Positions 1 through 5,638 of a DNA stretch of 9,406 nucleotides are shown in pieces. Origin of the DNA: Methanobacteriota archaeon (GTDB taxonomy: Archaea > Hydrothermarchaeota > Hydrothermarchaeia > Hydrothermarchaeales > BMS3B); assembly GCA_003229935.1 (NCBI GenBank), contig QIGD01000039.1, positions 1-9,406 on the forward strand. Direction: 5' to 3'. Below the pieces are notes generated by a model. That model was not told the origin of the DNA and did not search any database. It was given only the letters and a program-made list of their open reading frames with translations. The position numbers were made by a program, and so were the translations under genes. Within the stretch, counting starts at the first letter, position 1. Each line of letters opens with the position of its first letter.

Positions 1-203
1 ATACCTCCAACTCCATAACAGGAGATTTTTCTGTGGAGGTGAGCAATGCATATCTGAAAGACAAACCTGTGAAGAAGGCAATAATCTCAGGAAATGTTTT
101 TGAGCTGATAAAAAATATTTCTGCTTTTGGCAAGGATAAAAAGCAGTTCTCAAAGGTTGTGAGTCCAAGTATTGAGTTTGAAAATATAAGAGTTGTTGGA
201 TAA
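1..203 (+). CDS. TldD/PmbA-family peptidase, C-terminal end only (partial)
   Basis: Only the last 66 residues are in the window, read from base 3 to the TAA at 201-203; the start lies off the left edge. The visible part has the SITGDFSV stretch, then a beta-rich piece with ISGNVFELI, and ends with SPSIEFENIRVVG. This order (TGDFSV, then GN-x-x-E/D-L, then SPSI..N..V.G at the very end) is the C-terminal signature of TldD/TldE(PmbA) proteins. In bacteria these are metal-dependent proteases that mature peptides such as microcins; in archaea the role is mostly unknown. I cannot tell TldD from PmbA with so little sequence. The stop codon overlaps the next ATG by one base (TAATG), so the two are probably translationally coupled. 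Confidence 0.8.
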   Translation, partial: TSNSITGDFSVEVSNAYLKDKPVKKAIISGNVFELIKNISAFGKDKKQFSKVVSPSIEFENIRVVG

Positions 204-637
204 TGCGGTTGAGAGTAAGAACAATCCCCCTGAGAAAGAAAATGCAGGCTCGGGAAGATGAAAAGATTAAAAAAAGCTACACTGAGATTCTTGAGACCAT
301 TGGGCTTGAAGCTGGAGAAGATATAAGGGATAGATGTTTTGAAGTCAGCAGATTTATTGAGGCATCCAAATTTCTCAGGAGGTACAGGGTATGCATAAAG
401 TATGGCAAGGGGATAAGGTATTTTATAACAATTTACTTCAAAAAATATGAAAAGGTTCATGACGTTTTAACCTTATTTTTCGACGAGGATGGAAGGCATA
501 TAGAAACAGAGTATCTTCACACTCTGGGCACAATTCATAGGATTGAGAAGAAAGAAGATGTAAAAAACTACGAGAAGACCATTGAAAAGATATTTTCAGG
601 TCTCCTTGGTGAGGCGGTTGAGCTTGACATTGAGTGA
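203..637 (+). CDS. Conserved-looking hypothetical protein, 144 aa
   Basis: I do not recognise this family. The ATG at 203 overlaps the stop of the TldD/PmbA-like gene by one base, which supports this start and an operon. The protein is charged and has no membrane segment or signal peptide. Its N-terminus is basic (MRLRVRTIPLRKK), followed by a likely helix-rich part (about residues 17-60), a strand-rich core (about 60-110, with YRVCIKYGKGIRYFITIYF and VLTLFFDEDGR) and a C-terminal helix. It has two cysteines (about residues 45 and 64) and no obvious metal site. The 3' end overlaps the possible starts of the downstream V4R-domain gene. Being coded between a TldD/PmbA gene and a V4R protein is the only functional hint. 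Confidence 0.75.
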   Translation: MRLRVRTIPLRKKMQAREDEKIKKSYTEILETIGLEAGEDIRDRCFEVSRFIEASKFLRRYRVCIKYGKGIRYFITIYFKKYEKVHDVLTLFFDEDGRHIETEYLHTLGTIHRIEKKEDVKNYEKTIEKIFSGLLGEAVELDIE

Positions 638-1007
638 AGAGAGAAGCTGTCTATATGCTTCAGGCGATATTCTGGGAAAGGAGATGGCAAAAAAGCTGAA
701 CAAAGTAAAGAACGTTGAAGATTTTCTCTCTGAAATACTTAGTAAAGGAAAAGATTTATTGAGTTTTGAATATGAAATGACTGGTGAAAATGAGGCTTAT
801 ATTGTAATAAAAAAAAGTATTTTCTGGGAAATTGTTGACAAAACATCTATATATAAAATTAAAAAAGCAGGGTGTACATCAGAGAGACTTTTTCTGGAAA
901 CAGCTCTCAGAGACTTTTTTCCTAGAGCTATGGTTCTAAAATCAGGATGTAGGGCAGAGGGAGATGATAGATGCAGACTGAAGCTGTATCTTGAAAAAAT
1001 AGATTAA
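582..1007 (+). CDS. V4R (4-vinyl reductase) domain protein
   Basis: This small soluble protein fits a single V4R domain. Counting from the TTG at 582, the N-terminal motif is CLYASGDILGKEMA (residues 23-36), where V4R domains have a small-residue-G-x-x-x-G pattern. The C-terminal signature is KSGCRAEGDDRCRLKLYL (about 120-137), equivalent to the E..C...GDd.C.f ending of the family, with C98, C123 and C131 as candidate metal or ligand contacts. V4R domains bind small hydrophobic molecules or metals and occur in archaeal regulators and in BchJ-like proteins. No ATG exists upstream of the core: TTG codons at 582, 618 and 630 are possible, and the sequence GGTGAGG near 608-614 does not clearly favour one. 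All choices overlap the preceding gene, so it is probably coupled to it. The domain call is moderately sure; the start is not. Confidence 0.65.
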   Translation: MKRYFQVSLVRRLSLTLSEERSCLYASGDILGKEMAKKLNKVKNVEDFLSEILSKGKDLLSFEYEMTGENEAYIVIKKSIFWEIVDKTSIYKIKKAGCTSERLFLETALRDFFPRAMVLKSGCRAEGDDRCRLKLYLEKID

Positions 1008-1074
1008 ATCTGAGAAATGGTTGAAACCTTCAGAATAACAAAAAACTTAAATCTAACAAATCTTGATTAAGTTT

Positions 1075-1704
1075 ATGGCTGAAATAATACCAATAATCTC
1101 AAAAAGCTATGACTCAAATGTCTATTTAATTCTGGATGAGAAGAGAGTTATTATAGACACCGGTCTTGGAAGTACAGCTATGTTAAAAGAAGTTGAAAAG
1201 CACATCGCTATTGAAGAAATAGATTATGTTATAAACACACATGCTCATGCTGACCATGTGCTTGGCAATCCTGCTTTTAAAGGAGCAGATGTGCTGATTC
1301 ATGAAAAGGACGCCCAGGCTTTGGTTGAAGGGTCTCTATACTCAACTTCGAGAATGTTTAACATATCTGGGAAATTCAAATATAACAAACTTCTGAAAGA
1401 AGGAGATAAAATCTCTCTGGGAAAGATAGAGCTGAACGTGCTTCATACACCAGGGCATACTCCAGGGAGTATATGCTTATATCATAAAGATATGAAGGCT
1501 ATTTTCTCAGGAGACCTGGTTTTTGCTGGAGGTAGCTTTGGCAGAGTAGATTTCGGAGGTAACAGTGAGGAGCTTAAAGCATCTCTTAAACGAGTATCAG
1601 AGATGGATATTGATATTCTCTATGCGGGACATGATAGAATTGTGGAAAAAAATGCAGGTAGAGACATAAAGCAGGCATATGAAATCGTGGAAGAGTTTAT
1701 CTGA
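1075..1704 (+). CDS. MBL-fold metallo-hydrolase (glyoxalase II-like)
   Basis: A 209-residue single-domain metallo-beta-lactamase-fold hydrolase. The binuclear metal site is complete: THAHADH gives H56, H58, D60 and H61, TPGHTPGS gives H128, FSGD gives D147, and AGHD gives H186. This pattern is that of glyoxalase II/YcbL-type thioester hydrolases acting in the cytoplasm; the substrate cannot be read from the sequence. I start at the ATG at 1075 (MAEIIPII) rather than the TTG four codons upstream, because the family normally starts just before the first strand. No strong ribosome site is visible, so the transcript may be nearly leaderless. It follows the V4R gene by about 67 bases. Its TGA coincides with the beginning of an IS605-like terminal motif. 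Confidence 0.88.
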   Translation: MAEIIPIISKSYDSNVYLILDEKRVIIDTGLGSTAMLKEVEKHIAIEEIDYVINTHAHADHVLGNPAFKGADVLIHEKDAQALVEGSLYSTSRMFNISGKFKYNKLLKEGDKISLGKIELNVLHTPGHTPGSICLYHKDMKAIFSGDLVFAGGSFGRVDFGGNSEELKASLKRVSEMDIDILYAGHDRIVEKNAGRDIKQAYEIVEEFI

Positions 1705-1745
1705 CATACTCCCACGACTAAAGTTCGTGGGCTTTCCCGCTCACA
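1702..1745 (-). repeat. IS200/IS605-type (tnpB-like) terminal hairpin, solo remnant
   Basis: The stem CCCACGA (1711-1717) pairs with TCGTGGG (1725-1731). With a one-base bulge the stem extends through ACT/AGT to nine pairs. It is preceded by TGACATACT and followed by GCTTTCCCGCTC. From memory, this TGACATACTCCCACG...CGTGGGCTTTCCCGCTC layout is the transposon end that carries the 3' part of the guide (omega) RNA in many archaeal and cyanobacterial IS605/IS1341 elements, read here on the minus strand. No tnpA or tnpB is present, so only the end is left. The extra T in the 3' arm of the stem suggests decay. It could also serve as a transcription terminator for the hydrolase gene. Confidence 0.5.
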
Positions 1746-1808
1746 ATATCATAATATAGTCTCAGTATAGTAAAAATTAAGTATGTTAACTCAAGGCATT
1801 AGCAGAGA

Positions 1809-1882
1809 GGGCCCGTAGCTTAACTTGGTAGAGCGCCTGGCTCATAACCAGGCGGTTGTGGGTTCAAATCCCTCCGGGCCCA
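1809..1882 (+). tRNA. tRNA with anticodon CAT (elongator Met, or Ile2)
   Basis: A full cloverleaf can be folded by hand. The acceptor GGGCCCG (1809-1815) pairs with CGGGCCC (1875-1881). The D arm is GCTT/GAGC with GGTA in the loop. The anticodon stem is CCTGG/CCAGG around loop CTCATAA, with CAT at 1843-1845. The variable loop is CGGTT and the T loop TTCAAAT. The discriminator is A1882, and CCA is not encoded. The G1-C72 pair argues against the archaeal initiator tRNA, which normally starts with A; elongator Met and the Ile tRNA with modified C34 remain. The T stem has one oddity, a T-T mismatch at 1859/1873, inside otherwise perfect helices. Confidence 0.95.
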
Positions 1883-1885
1883 TCA

Positions 1886-1924
1886 CAACTTCTTGAAGTT
1901 GACTGCTGTGAAGCATGAGGCTTC
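1886..1924. repeat. Two adjacent inverted repeats between the tRNA and the kinase gene
   Basis: CAACTTC (1886-1892) and GAAGTTG (1895-1901) form a near-perfect 16-base palindrome. GAAGC (1910-1914) and GCTTC (1920-1924) form a second small hairpin with loop ATGAG. They lie in the 56-base gap between the tRNA 3' end and the convergent histidine-kinase stop, so they may help end either transcript, although neither has a clear T-tract. Confidence 0.35.
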
Positions 1925-1938
1925 CTGTTTGAGAGTCT

Positions 1939-3135
1939 CTATAACAAGGTGAAATCTCTACACGACATGTTCTGGTGAAATTTTGGAATTTCCACAATGA
2001 AAACAGCTCCATTTTTAGGGTTGTCCTCAATCCAAATCCTTCCCTTATGAAGTTCTATAATCCTTTTGGCTATGGCAAGACCCAGACCTGTGCCCTTTAC
2101 ACCTCTTTTAGCCTTTCTTTTGAACCTGTCAAAAATTCTTTTCTTGTTTTCATCGGCTATGCCATCTCCGAAATCTATTATTTTAATCCTCCAGAAATTA
2201 TCTTTTTCCTCACCTTCTATTACAATCCTTTCACCTTCAGGGGCATATTTTATGGCGTTGGAAATAAGATTGGAAAATGCCTCTTCAATGATTGCATTGG
2301 CTTTTATAGTTATGCTATGGGTTATATTGTTTTCAATCTTCATTTCAGCCTCGTCAGCTATAGGTTTGAAGTTATTAACAACCCCCCTGATTATTTCTTT
2401 TAAGTCGAGCTCTTCAAGTTCGATACTTTCAGAACATTCAAGCTTGGAGAGTTTGGTTGCATTCTTTATCATGTCCTCTGCTTTGGACAAATTCTCTTTG
2501 ATACACTCCAGGTAAGCATTTTTATTTGGGTCTCTTTCGTCATCTAACATGATATGAATATAACCTCTGGCAATACCTATGGGATTTAAAAGGTCATGCT
2601 GCATTATATCCATAAAGATATCCTTCAGATGGTTTGCATCTTCAAGCTCCCGGGTGTATTCTTTTATTGCTTTTTCTGCTTCCTTACGGTCCGTGATATC
2701 CAGAGCATATTCTATCATCTGAGTCACGTTGTCATTTTCATCAAAAATAGGGTAGCCGTGAACTTCATAATATCGCCTGTTGCCATCTTTATCGTAATGT
2801 TGGTGTTCTACAATTATCGGTTTTTTTGTTTTTATAATTCTTTTGATAGGGCAGATGTATTTTTTGTCGTCACAGGGTTTACCATTCTTGTGGGTAAGTT
2901 CATAGCAACTCAGACCTTCCCGGTCGGTGCCATCGAAAACAGCTGAATTTGCAATTACAATCGAATAATCTCTGACGTTTATAATATAAAACGGATAGGG
3001 GAATGATTCAATAACCGTGTCAAAAAATTCGCGTTGTTTTTGAAATTTACTCTGGAAGTCTTCCAACTCTCTAATGAGTTGTTCCATTGTTTTTTCCTTA
3101 TATTTCATACCCCTCCTCTCGTATCCTCTTTTCAT
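1939..3135 (-). CDS. PAS domain sensor histidine kinase, 398 aa
   Basis: A soluble two-component sensor kinase with no membrane segments. An N-terminal coiled coil (about residues 15-40) leads into a PAS domain (about 37-150, ending in YALDITDRKEAEKAI). The HisKA dimerisation helix has MQHDLLNP, with H180 as the expected phospho-acceptor. The HATPase domain (about 275-385) has its N box at NLISNAIKYAP (N289, N293), G1 at DFGDGIAD (321-328) and G2 at GTGLGLAI (348-355); all look intact. The PAS domain carries C77, C88 and C95 in a CYELTH...PC....CP arrangement seen in many archaeal PAS kinases, perhaps for a metal or redox ligand; that role is inference. No response regulator is next to it. 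ATG at 3135 is used; a second ATG at 3108 follows GAGGAGGGG but with tight spacing. Confidence 0.92.
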   Translation of the reverse strand: MKRGYERRGMKYKEKTMEQLIRELEDFQSKFQKQREFFDTVIESFPYPFYIINVRDYSIVIANSAVFDGTDREGLSCYELTHKNGKPCDDKKYICPIKRIIKTKKPIIVEHQHYDKDGNRRYYEVHGYPIFDENDNVTQMIEYALDITDRKEAEKAIKEYTRELEDANHLKDIFMDIMQHDLLNPIGIARGYIHIMLDDERDPNKNAYLECIKENLSKAEDMIKNATKLSKLECSESIELEELDLKEIIRGVVNNFKPIADEAEMKIENNITHSITIKANAIIEEAFSNLISNAIKYAPEGERIVIEGEEKDNFWRIKIIDFGDGIADENKKRIFDRFKRKAKRGVKGTGLGLAIAKRIIELHKGRIWIEDNPKNGAVFIVEIPKFHQNMSCRDFTLL

Positions 3136-3188
3136 TTACAGATATATTTTCCTTTAATTAAATTTCCAATAAGACTATAACAAAAGAC

Positions 3189-3199
3189 CTATATAAACT
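3189..3199 (-). promoter_or_regulatory. Archaeal TATA box for the histidine kinase gene
   Basis: On the minus strand the sequence reads AAGTTTATATAGG, a good archaeal TATA element with an A-rich flank that could act as BRE. A start about 25 bases downstream would leave a leader of about 30 bases that includes AAAGGA before the ATG at 3135. No bench data; judged by sequence and distance only. Confidence 0.5.
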
Positions 3200-3427
3200 T
3201 TACTTTACCATAAACATTGATTGGGATAAAATCAACTTTATTCTCAAAAGTGAGAAAAGAAGGGAATTGCTTTTATTGTATTGAATTACGAAAATACCTT
3301 CTCAGTTATCAAAACTAATGTACACAAGCCTTCCAAATGTTTCTTCAAAACTGAAAGGTCGGATTTATAGAATCACTGAAGATGAAAAGAATATAGAGGA
3401 TTTTGATTAACCTTATTTTTTGTTAGT
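3200..3427. other. Intergenic stretch with a possible gene-tail remnant
   Basis: No convincing gene. On the plus strand an open stretch from 3285 to 3410 ends in TAA and could start at the ATG at 3318 (30 residues, MYTSLPNVSSKLKG...). It has no ribosome site and looks more like the tail of a lost gene than an intact one. The rest is AT-rich sequence upstream of the kinase promoter. The insertion sequence begins at its right edge. Confidence 0.35.
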
Positions 3428-4631
3428 TTAAGAGTCTTCGGCAATCCTTTGATTTCACACAAAAATTCTGAAATTGCTGTGTTATCCCCCTCTTATAAAA
3501 AAAGTAATCTTTTCACAGCCTTTTAAAGGCAGTAGTGCATCTTGCCAGGTCCATTCTTCTGAAACTTACTGCTGCCAGATATGTCATTAGAGAAACGAGT
3601 TCACCCATTAGTGACCAGAATCTTGCCCTTTTCAGTGTCCTTGATGGTATTCTTGCCTGAGAATACTTTTCCTCTCTTGAAAAGAGTCTTTCACAAGCAG
3701 GTCTGAGCCTTGCCAGTGCATTCAGAACATCTTCTTTGAATTTTCCAAACACACATTTTCTGTACCGGTGATTTGTCCCTACCTTAATCAAATCATCCGC
3801 TTTAACTTTCTTGCTATCCAGCACAGGGATAACTTCCTGACAATGCAATAAAGCACATTCTCAAAAGATAAAAATGCTTTATCTCCCAGAAGGAATAGGG
3901 GGTAACAGCCATAGCGATGGTGAAAATCCTCCAGGAGTCCCTGCAAAAAAGGCGACTCATGCTGGTTACCGGGGAATACAACGCTGCACAATGGCTGCTC
4001 CGATGCTACATCCATCAATTTCAGGTCAATGTAGCCAGGTCCTCTTTTATAAGTTTCCTTGAAACATAAACCTGCATCCACGTCAGAATAACAACCATTT
4101 TCATCAGGATATGCATATGTATTGGAGCGTTTAAACTTGCCATTGATGGCAACCACTCTAAATGATATGGCATTTATGTTGTTTAGCCATTTCACCAACA
4201 AATCACGAAGCTTCTCCAGACCCGGGATTGCCATTCCCCAGAATCTCCCGAAGCTCCTGGGACTGGGGATAAATCCCTTGAAGTCGCAAACATGGGGAAA
4301 TCTGGAGTTCCCTTCCAGTTGGAGATATAACTTTTCAAAGATTTCAATATCACGCTTTATCATCGCAGCATGGGCTTTAAAAAATGATATATCTCCATTT
4401 GGAAGTCCCGCCTTTTTTAGAAGTCCAGAGGATTCTATAATCCTGAACAGGTCTTCCAGCCGGCCTTGGAAGGCTGGGATGGAATAGAGATTGTTCATGT
4501 CAAAGGTAATCTCAGGGAAATCATGCTGGTGTTTGTCTTTTTATGAACCTTCAGAAGACCATGCCTAAGGAAATCAAGGACACTGTTATTTGACATAATT
4601 CCCGGTAAGGTACGTCAGACTGTGTGAAAAC
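3428..4631 (-). mobile_element. Insertion sequence of about 1.2 kb with decayed DDE transposase
   Basis: The limits come from comparison with a second, shorter element at 5050-5436. The left-end block at 3428-3446 (TTAAGAGTCTTCGGCAATC) matches 5050-5068 with two differences. A further block near 3501-3516 (AAAGTAATC..TT..CACA) matches 5118-5133 at similar spacing. The right-end block at 4609-4631 matches 5414-5436 at 19 of 23 positions. Short terminal inverted repeats may be TTTCACACA (3453-3461) and TGTGTGAAA (4621-4629); if these are the true ends, the element is 3453-4629. I see no clear target duplication. The transposase inside is broken, so the copy should be inactive. Confidence 0.6.
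3513..4498 (-). pseudogene. DDE transposase pseudogene (IS4/IS5-like), frameshifted
   Basis: Two minus-strand open frames together make one transposase. The first (4498 to 3788) covers the N-terminal half and reads VVAINGKFKRS, then FPGNQHESPFL and FLLGDKAFLSFENVLY. The second (3848 to 3513) continues with CQEVIPVLDSKKVKADD, then LRPACERLFSREEKYSQAR and a hydrophobic tail. The reading frame must shift by one base near 3845-3860 to join them. These are the blocks of IS4-type DDE transposases: first acid in AI(D)GK, second in GDKAF, glutamate in CERLFS. The first acid appears as Asn (AAT where GAT would be expected), a second sign of decay. A 33-residue open frame (4596 to 4495, MSNNSVLDFLRHGLLK...) overlaps the start in another frame and may be the true N-terminus cut off by a further frameshift. 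The subfamily is not certain. Confidence 0.75.
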
Positions 4632-4655
4632 CACAAATTTTGTAAATCTCCTACC

Positions 4656-4856
4656 TTATCCTACCTTCTTTTTCCCCCTCATCAATAAGGCAAGAGTTAT
4701 CCAAATAATTACAGATGTAGAAAATATGATGCCTGTTATACCAGAATAACCAGTAGTAATAACTTTATATAATGTAAGAATCCACAGAATTATTAGTGTC
4801 ACAATTTCTGCAATGGCCATAGGTAATAAATTTTCAACTGTCCATTTAAACGTCAT
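4656..4856 (-). CDS. Small two-helix membrane protein, 66 aa
   Basis: I do not recognise the family. A strong ribosome site (GGGAGGT, eight bases before the ATG at 4856) supports real translation. Hydrophobic segments at about residues 9-31 and 38-59 would give two membrane helices joined by a short TTGYSG turn, with the basic tail RGKKKVG pointing to a cytoplasmic C-terminus. It lies between two copies of the same insertion-sequence family, its stop only about 25 bases from the larger element's right end. It could be a passenger gene of the elements or a leftover local gene. The position beside a CRISPR operon invites thought of a helper protein, but nothing in the sequence shows that. Confidence 0.65.
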   Translation of the reverse strand: MTFKWTVENLLPMAIAEIVTLIILWILTLYKVITTGYSGITGIIFSTSVIIWITLALLMRGKKKVG

Positions 4857-4892
4857 TAAAAAATACCTCCCTTATTTTTGATTTTATAACTG

Positions 4893-5036
4893 TCATAATA
4901 CTACGATTTTCTTATTAAAGTATTTAAATATTTCTTGAAAGTAACTATTATCTACAGCCATCTTAACCCTGTTGTAGTCTTGGATGTAGTTTTCCACAGC
5001 ATCCATGCTATGATACATTTTTCTTATTATATCTGG
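4893..5036 (-). pseudogene. Remnant resembling the C-terminus of a DUF1670-type protein
   Basis: Reading the minus strand from 5036 down to the TGA at 4893-4895 gives 47 codons beginning PDIIRKMYHSMDAVENYIQD and continuing with YNRVKMAVDN. The pattern P-x-I-x(4)-HS-x-x-AV-x-x-YI-x-D-x-x-RV is what I remember from the C-terminal helix-turn-helix part of archaeal DUF1670 proteins, which are often found with mobile DNA. A TAA lies two codons upstream and no start codon precedes it, so this is only a fragment. It is cut off close to where the short insertion-sequence derivative starts (5050), so that element may have disrupted the gene. No further DUF1670-like sequence is seen beyond 5436. Confidence 0.4.
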
Positions 5037-5049
5037 TGGTTATTTACCC

Positions 5050-5436
5050 TTAAGAGCCTTCGGCATTCGCCCGATTTAGAATTAAATTTTCAATAACTCC
5101 GATTATTTTATATTCGAAAAGTAATCATTCCACAATTTTTTAGGGTGATAATCCACTAATAAGATTTTAATACCTGTTTAAAATATAAAATAGTAATGTT
5201 TATATTAGTAGCCACAAATATTAAAGTAAAAACTTCAATAGAGATGGCTAGACTATGTTTTTTCTCAAATACAATGGAATTTTTTTTCCACAGTGAGATA
5301 TGTAACTTCCACTCACTTATCTCAGATAAAGAATTGGATATCAAAGAGGATAAATCTTTAGTCAGGAGGCTTTTTGGCAGACTTCAAAATAGCACAATCT
5401 CCAAGGCTGAGAAGATACGTCAGGTTGTGTAAAAAC
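5050..5436 (-). mobile_element. Short (about 390 bp) deletion derivative of the same insertion sequence
   Basis: Both ends match the 1.2-kb element. 5050-5068 resembles 3428-3446 (two differences), a block at 5118-5133 resembles 3501-3516, and 5414-5436 resembles 4609-4631 (19 of 23). The order and orientation of the ends are the same. The interior carries no transposase sequence that I can recognise, so this is either a MITE-like non-autonomous copy or a strongly decayed one. Open frames in it (for example 5196-5432 on the plus strand) lack a ribosome site and family features. A perfect six-base hairpin CTCATG/CATGAG (5436-5451) sits at its right border. Confidence 0.5.
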
Positions 5437-5626
5437 TCATGTTTGCATGAGAAATAAGTAATATATGTCCTCTGAATCAAAAAGGAGCAGTCCCGGTAAA
5501 AGAAAGGTAGAGGGTCATATGACACTATGTTGAGAAGATACACAGAAATATAATTTGTCTACTCATATCATTGTAGGGTGAAACTTATCCTCTGTGCTCT
5601 GTGGAATTCTGACTTTAGAGTGTATT
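5437..5626. other. Intergenic gap downstream of the CRISPR operon; no array seen
   Basis: I looked here for repeat-spacer units because it is the 3' flank of the cas genes. I find only minor structure: TGAGAAGATAC occurs at 5408-5418 and again at 5531-5541, CTCTGTG is repeated in tandem at 5590-5603, and there is one GGGTGAAAC (5576-5584) that resembles the end of a CRISPR repeat but occurs once. No gene is supported. Confidence 0.4.
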
Positions 5627-5632
5627 AAAAAA
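5627..5632 (-). terminator. Possible T-tract terminator after cas14
   Basis: On the minus strand a run of six T follows the cas14 stop by about six bases. Archaeal transcription often ends at such T-rich tracts without a hairpin. Weak evidence by itself. Confidence 0.3.
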
Positions 5633-5638
5633 TGTACA

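Noticed and set aside
1842..2030. Minus-strand 62-residue open frame ending in MGPEGFEPTTAWL
   Set aside because: It reads antisense through the tRNA; this ending is the well-known false protein produced by translating a tRNA backwards.
1975..2946. Plus-strand open frames of 116-149 residues
   Set aside because: They are antisense to the intact histidine kinase gene, whose frame carries all expected motifs.
3874..4487. Plus-strand open frames opposite the transposase
   Set aside because: No family features or ribosome sites; the minus strand holds the recognisable transposase.
5156..5543. Three small open frames (5156-5344 minus, 5196-5432 plus, 5358-5543 minus)
   Set aside because: They lack ribosome sites and protein-like features and mostly lie in the short insertion derivative. 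The plus-strand frame ends in IRQVV, similar to VRQTV at 4609-4623, but only because the element ends are alike at the DNA level.
5555..5605. GGGTGAAAC and nearby CTCTGTG tandem copies as a CRISPR repeat
   Set aside because: The CRISPR-like end occurs once and the tandem copies are only seven bases long; there is no repeat-spacer spacing.
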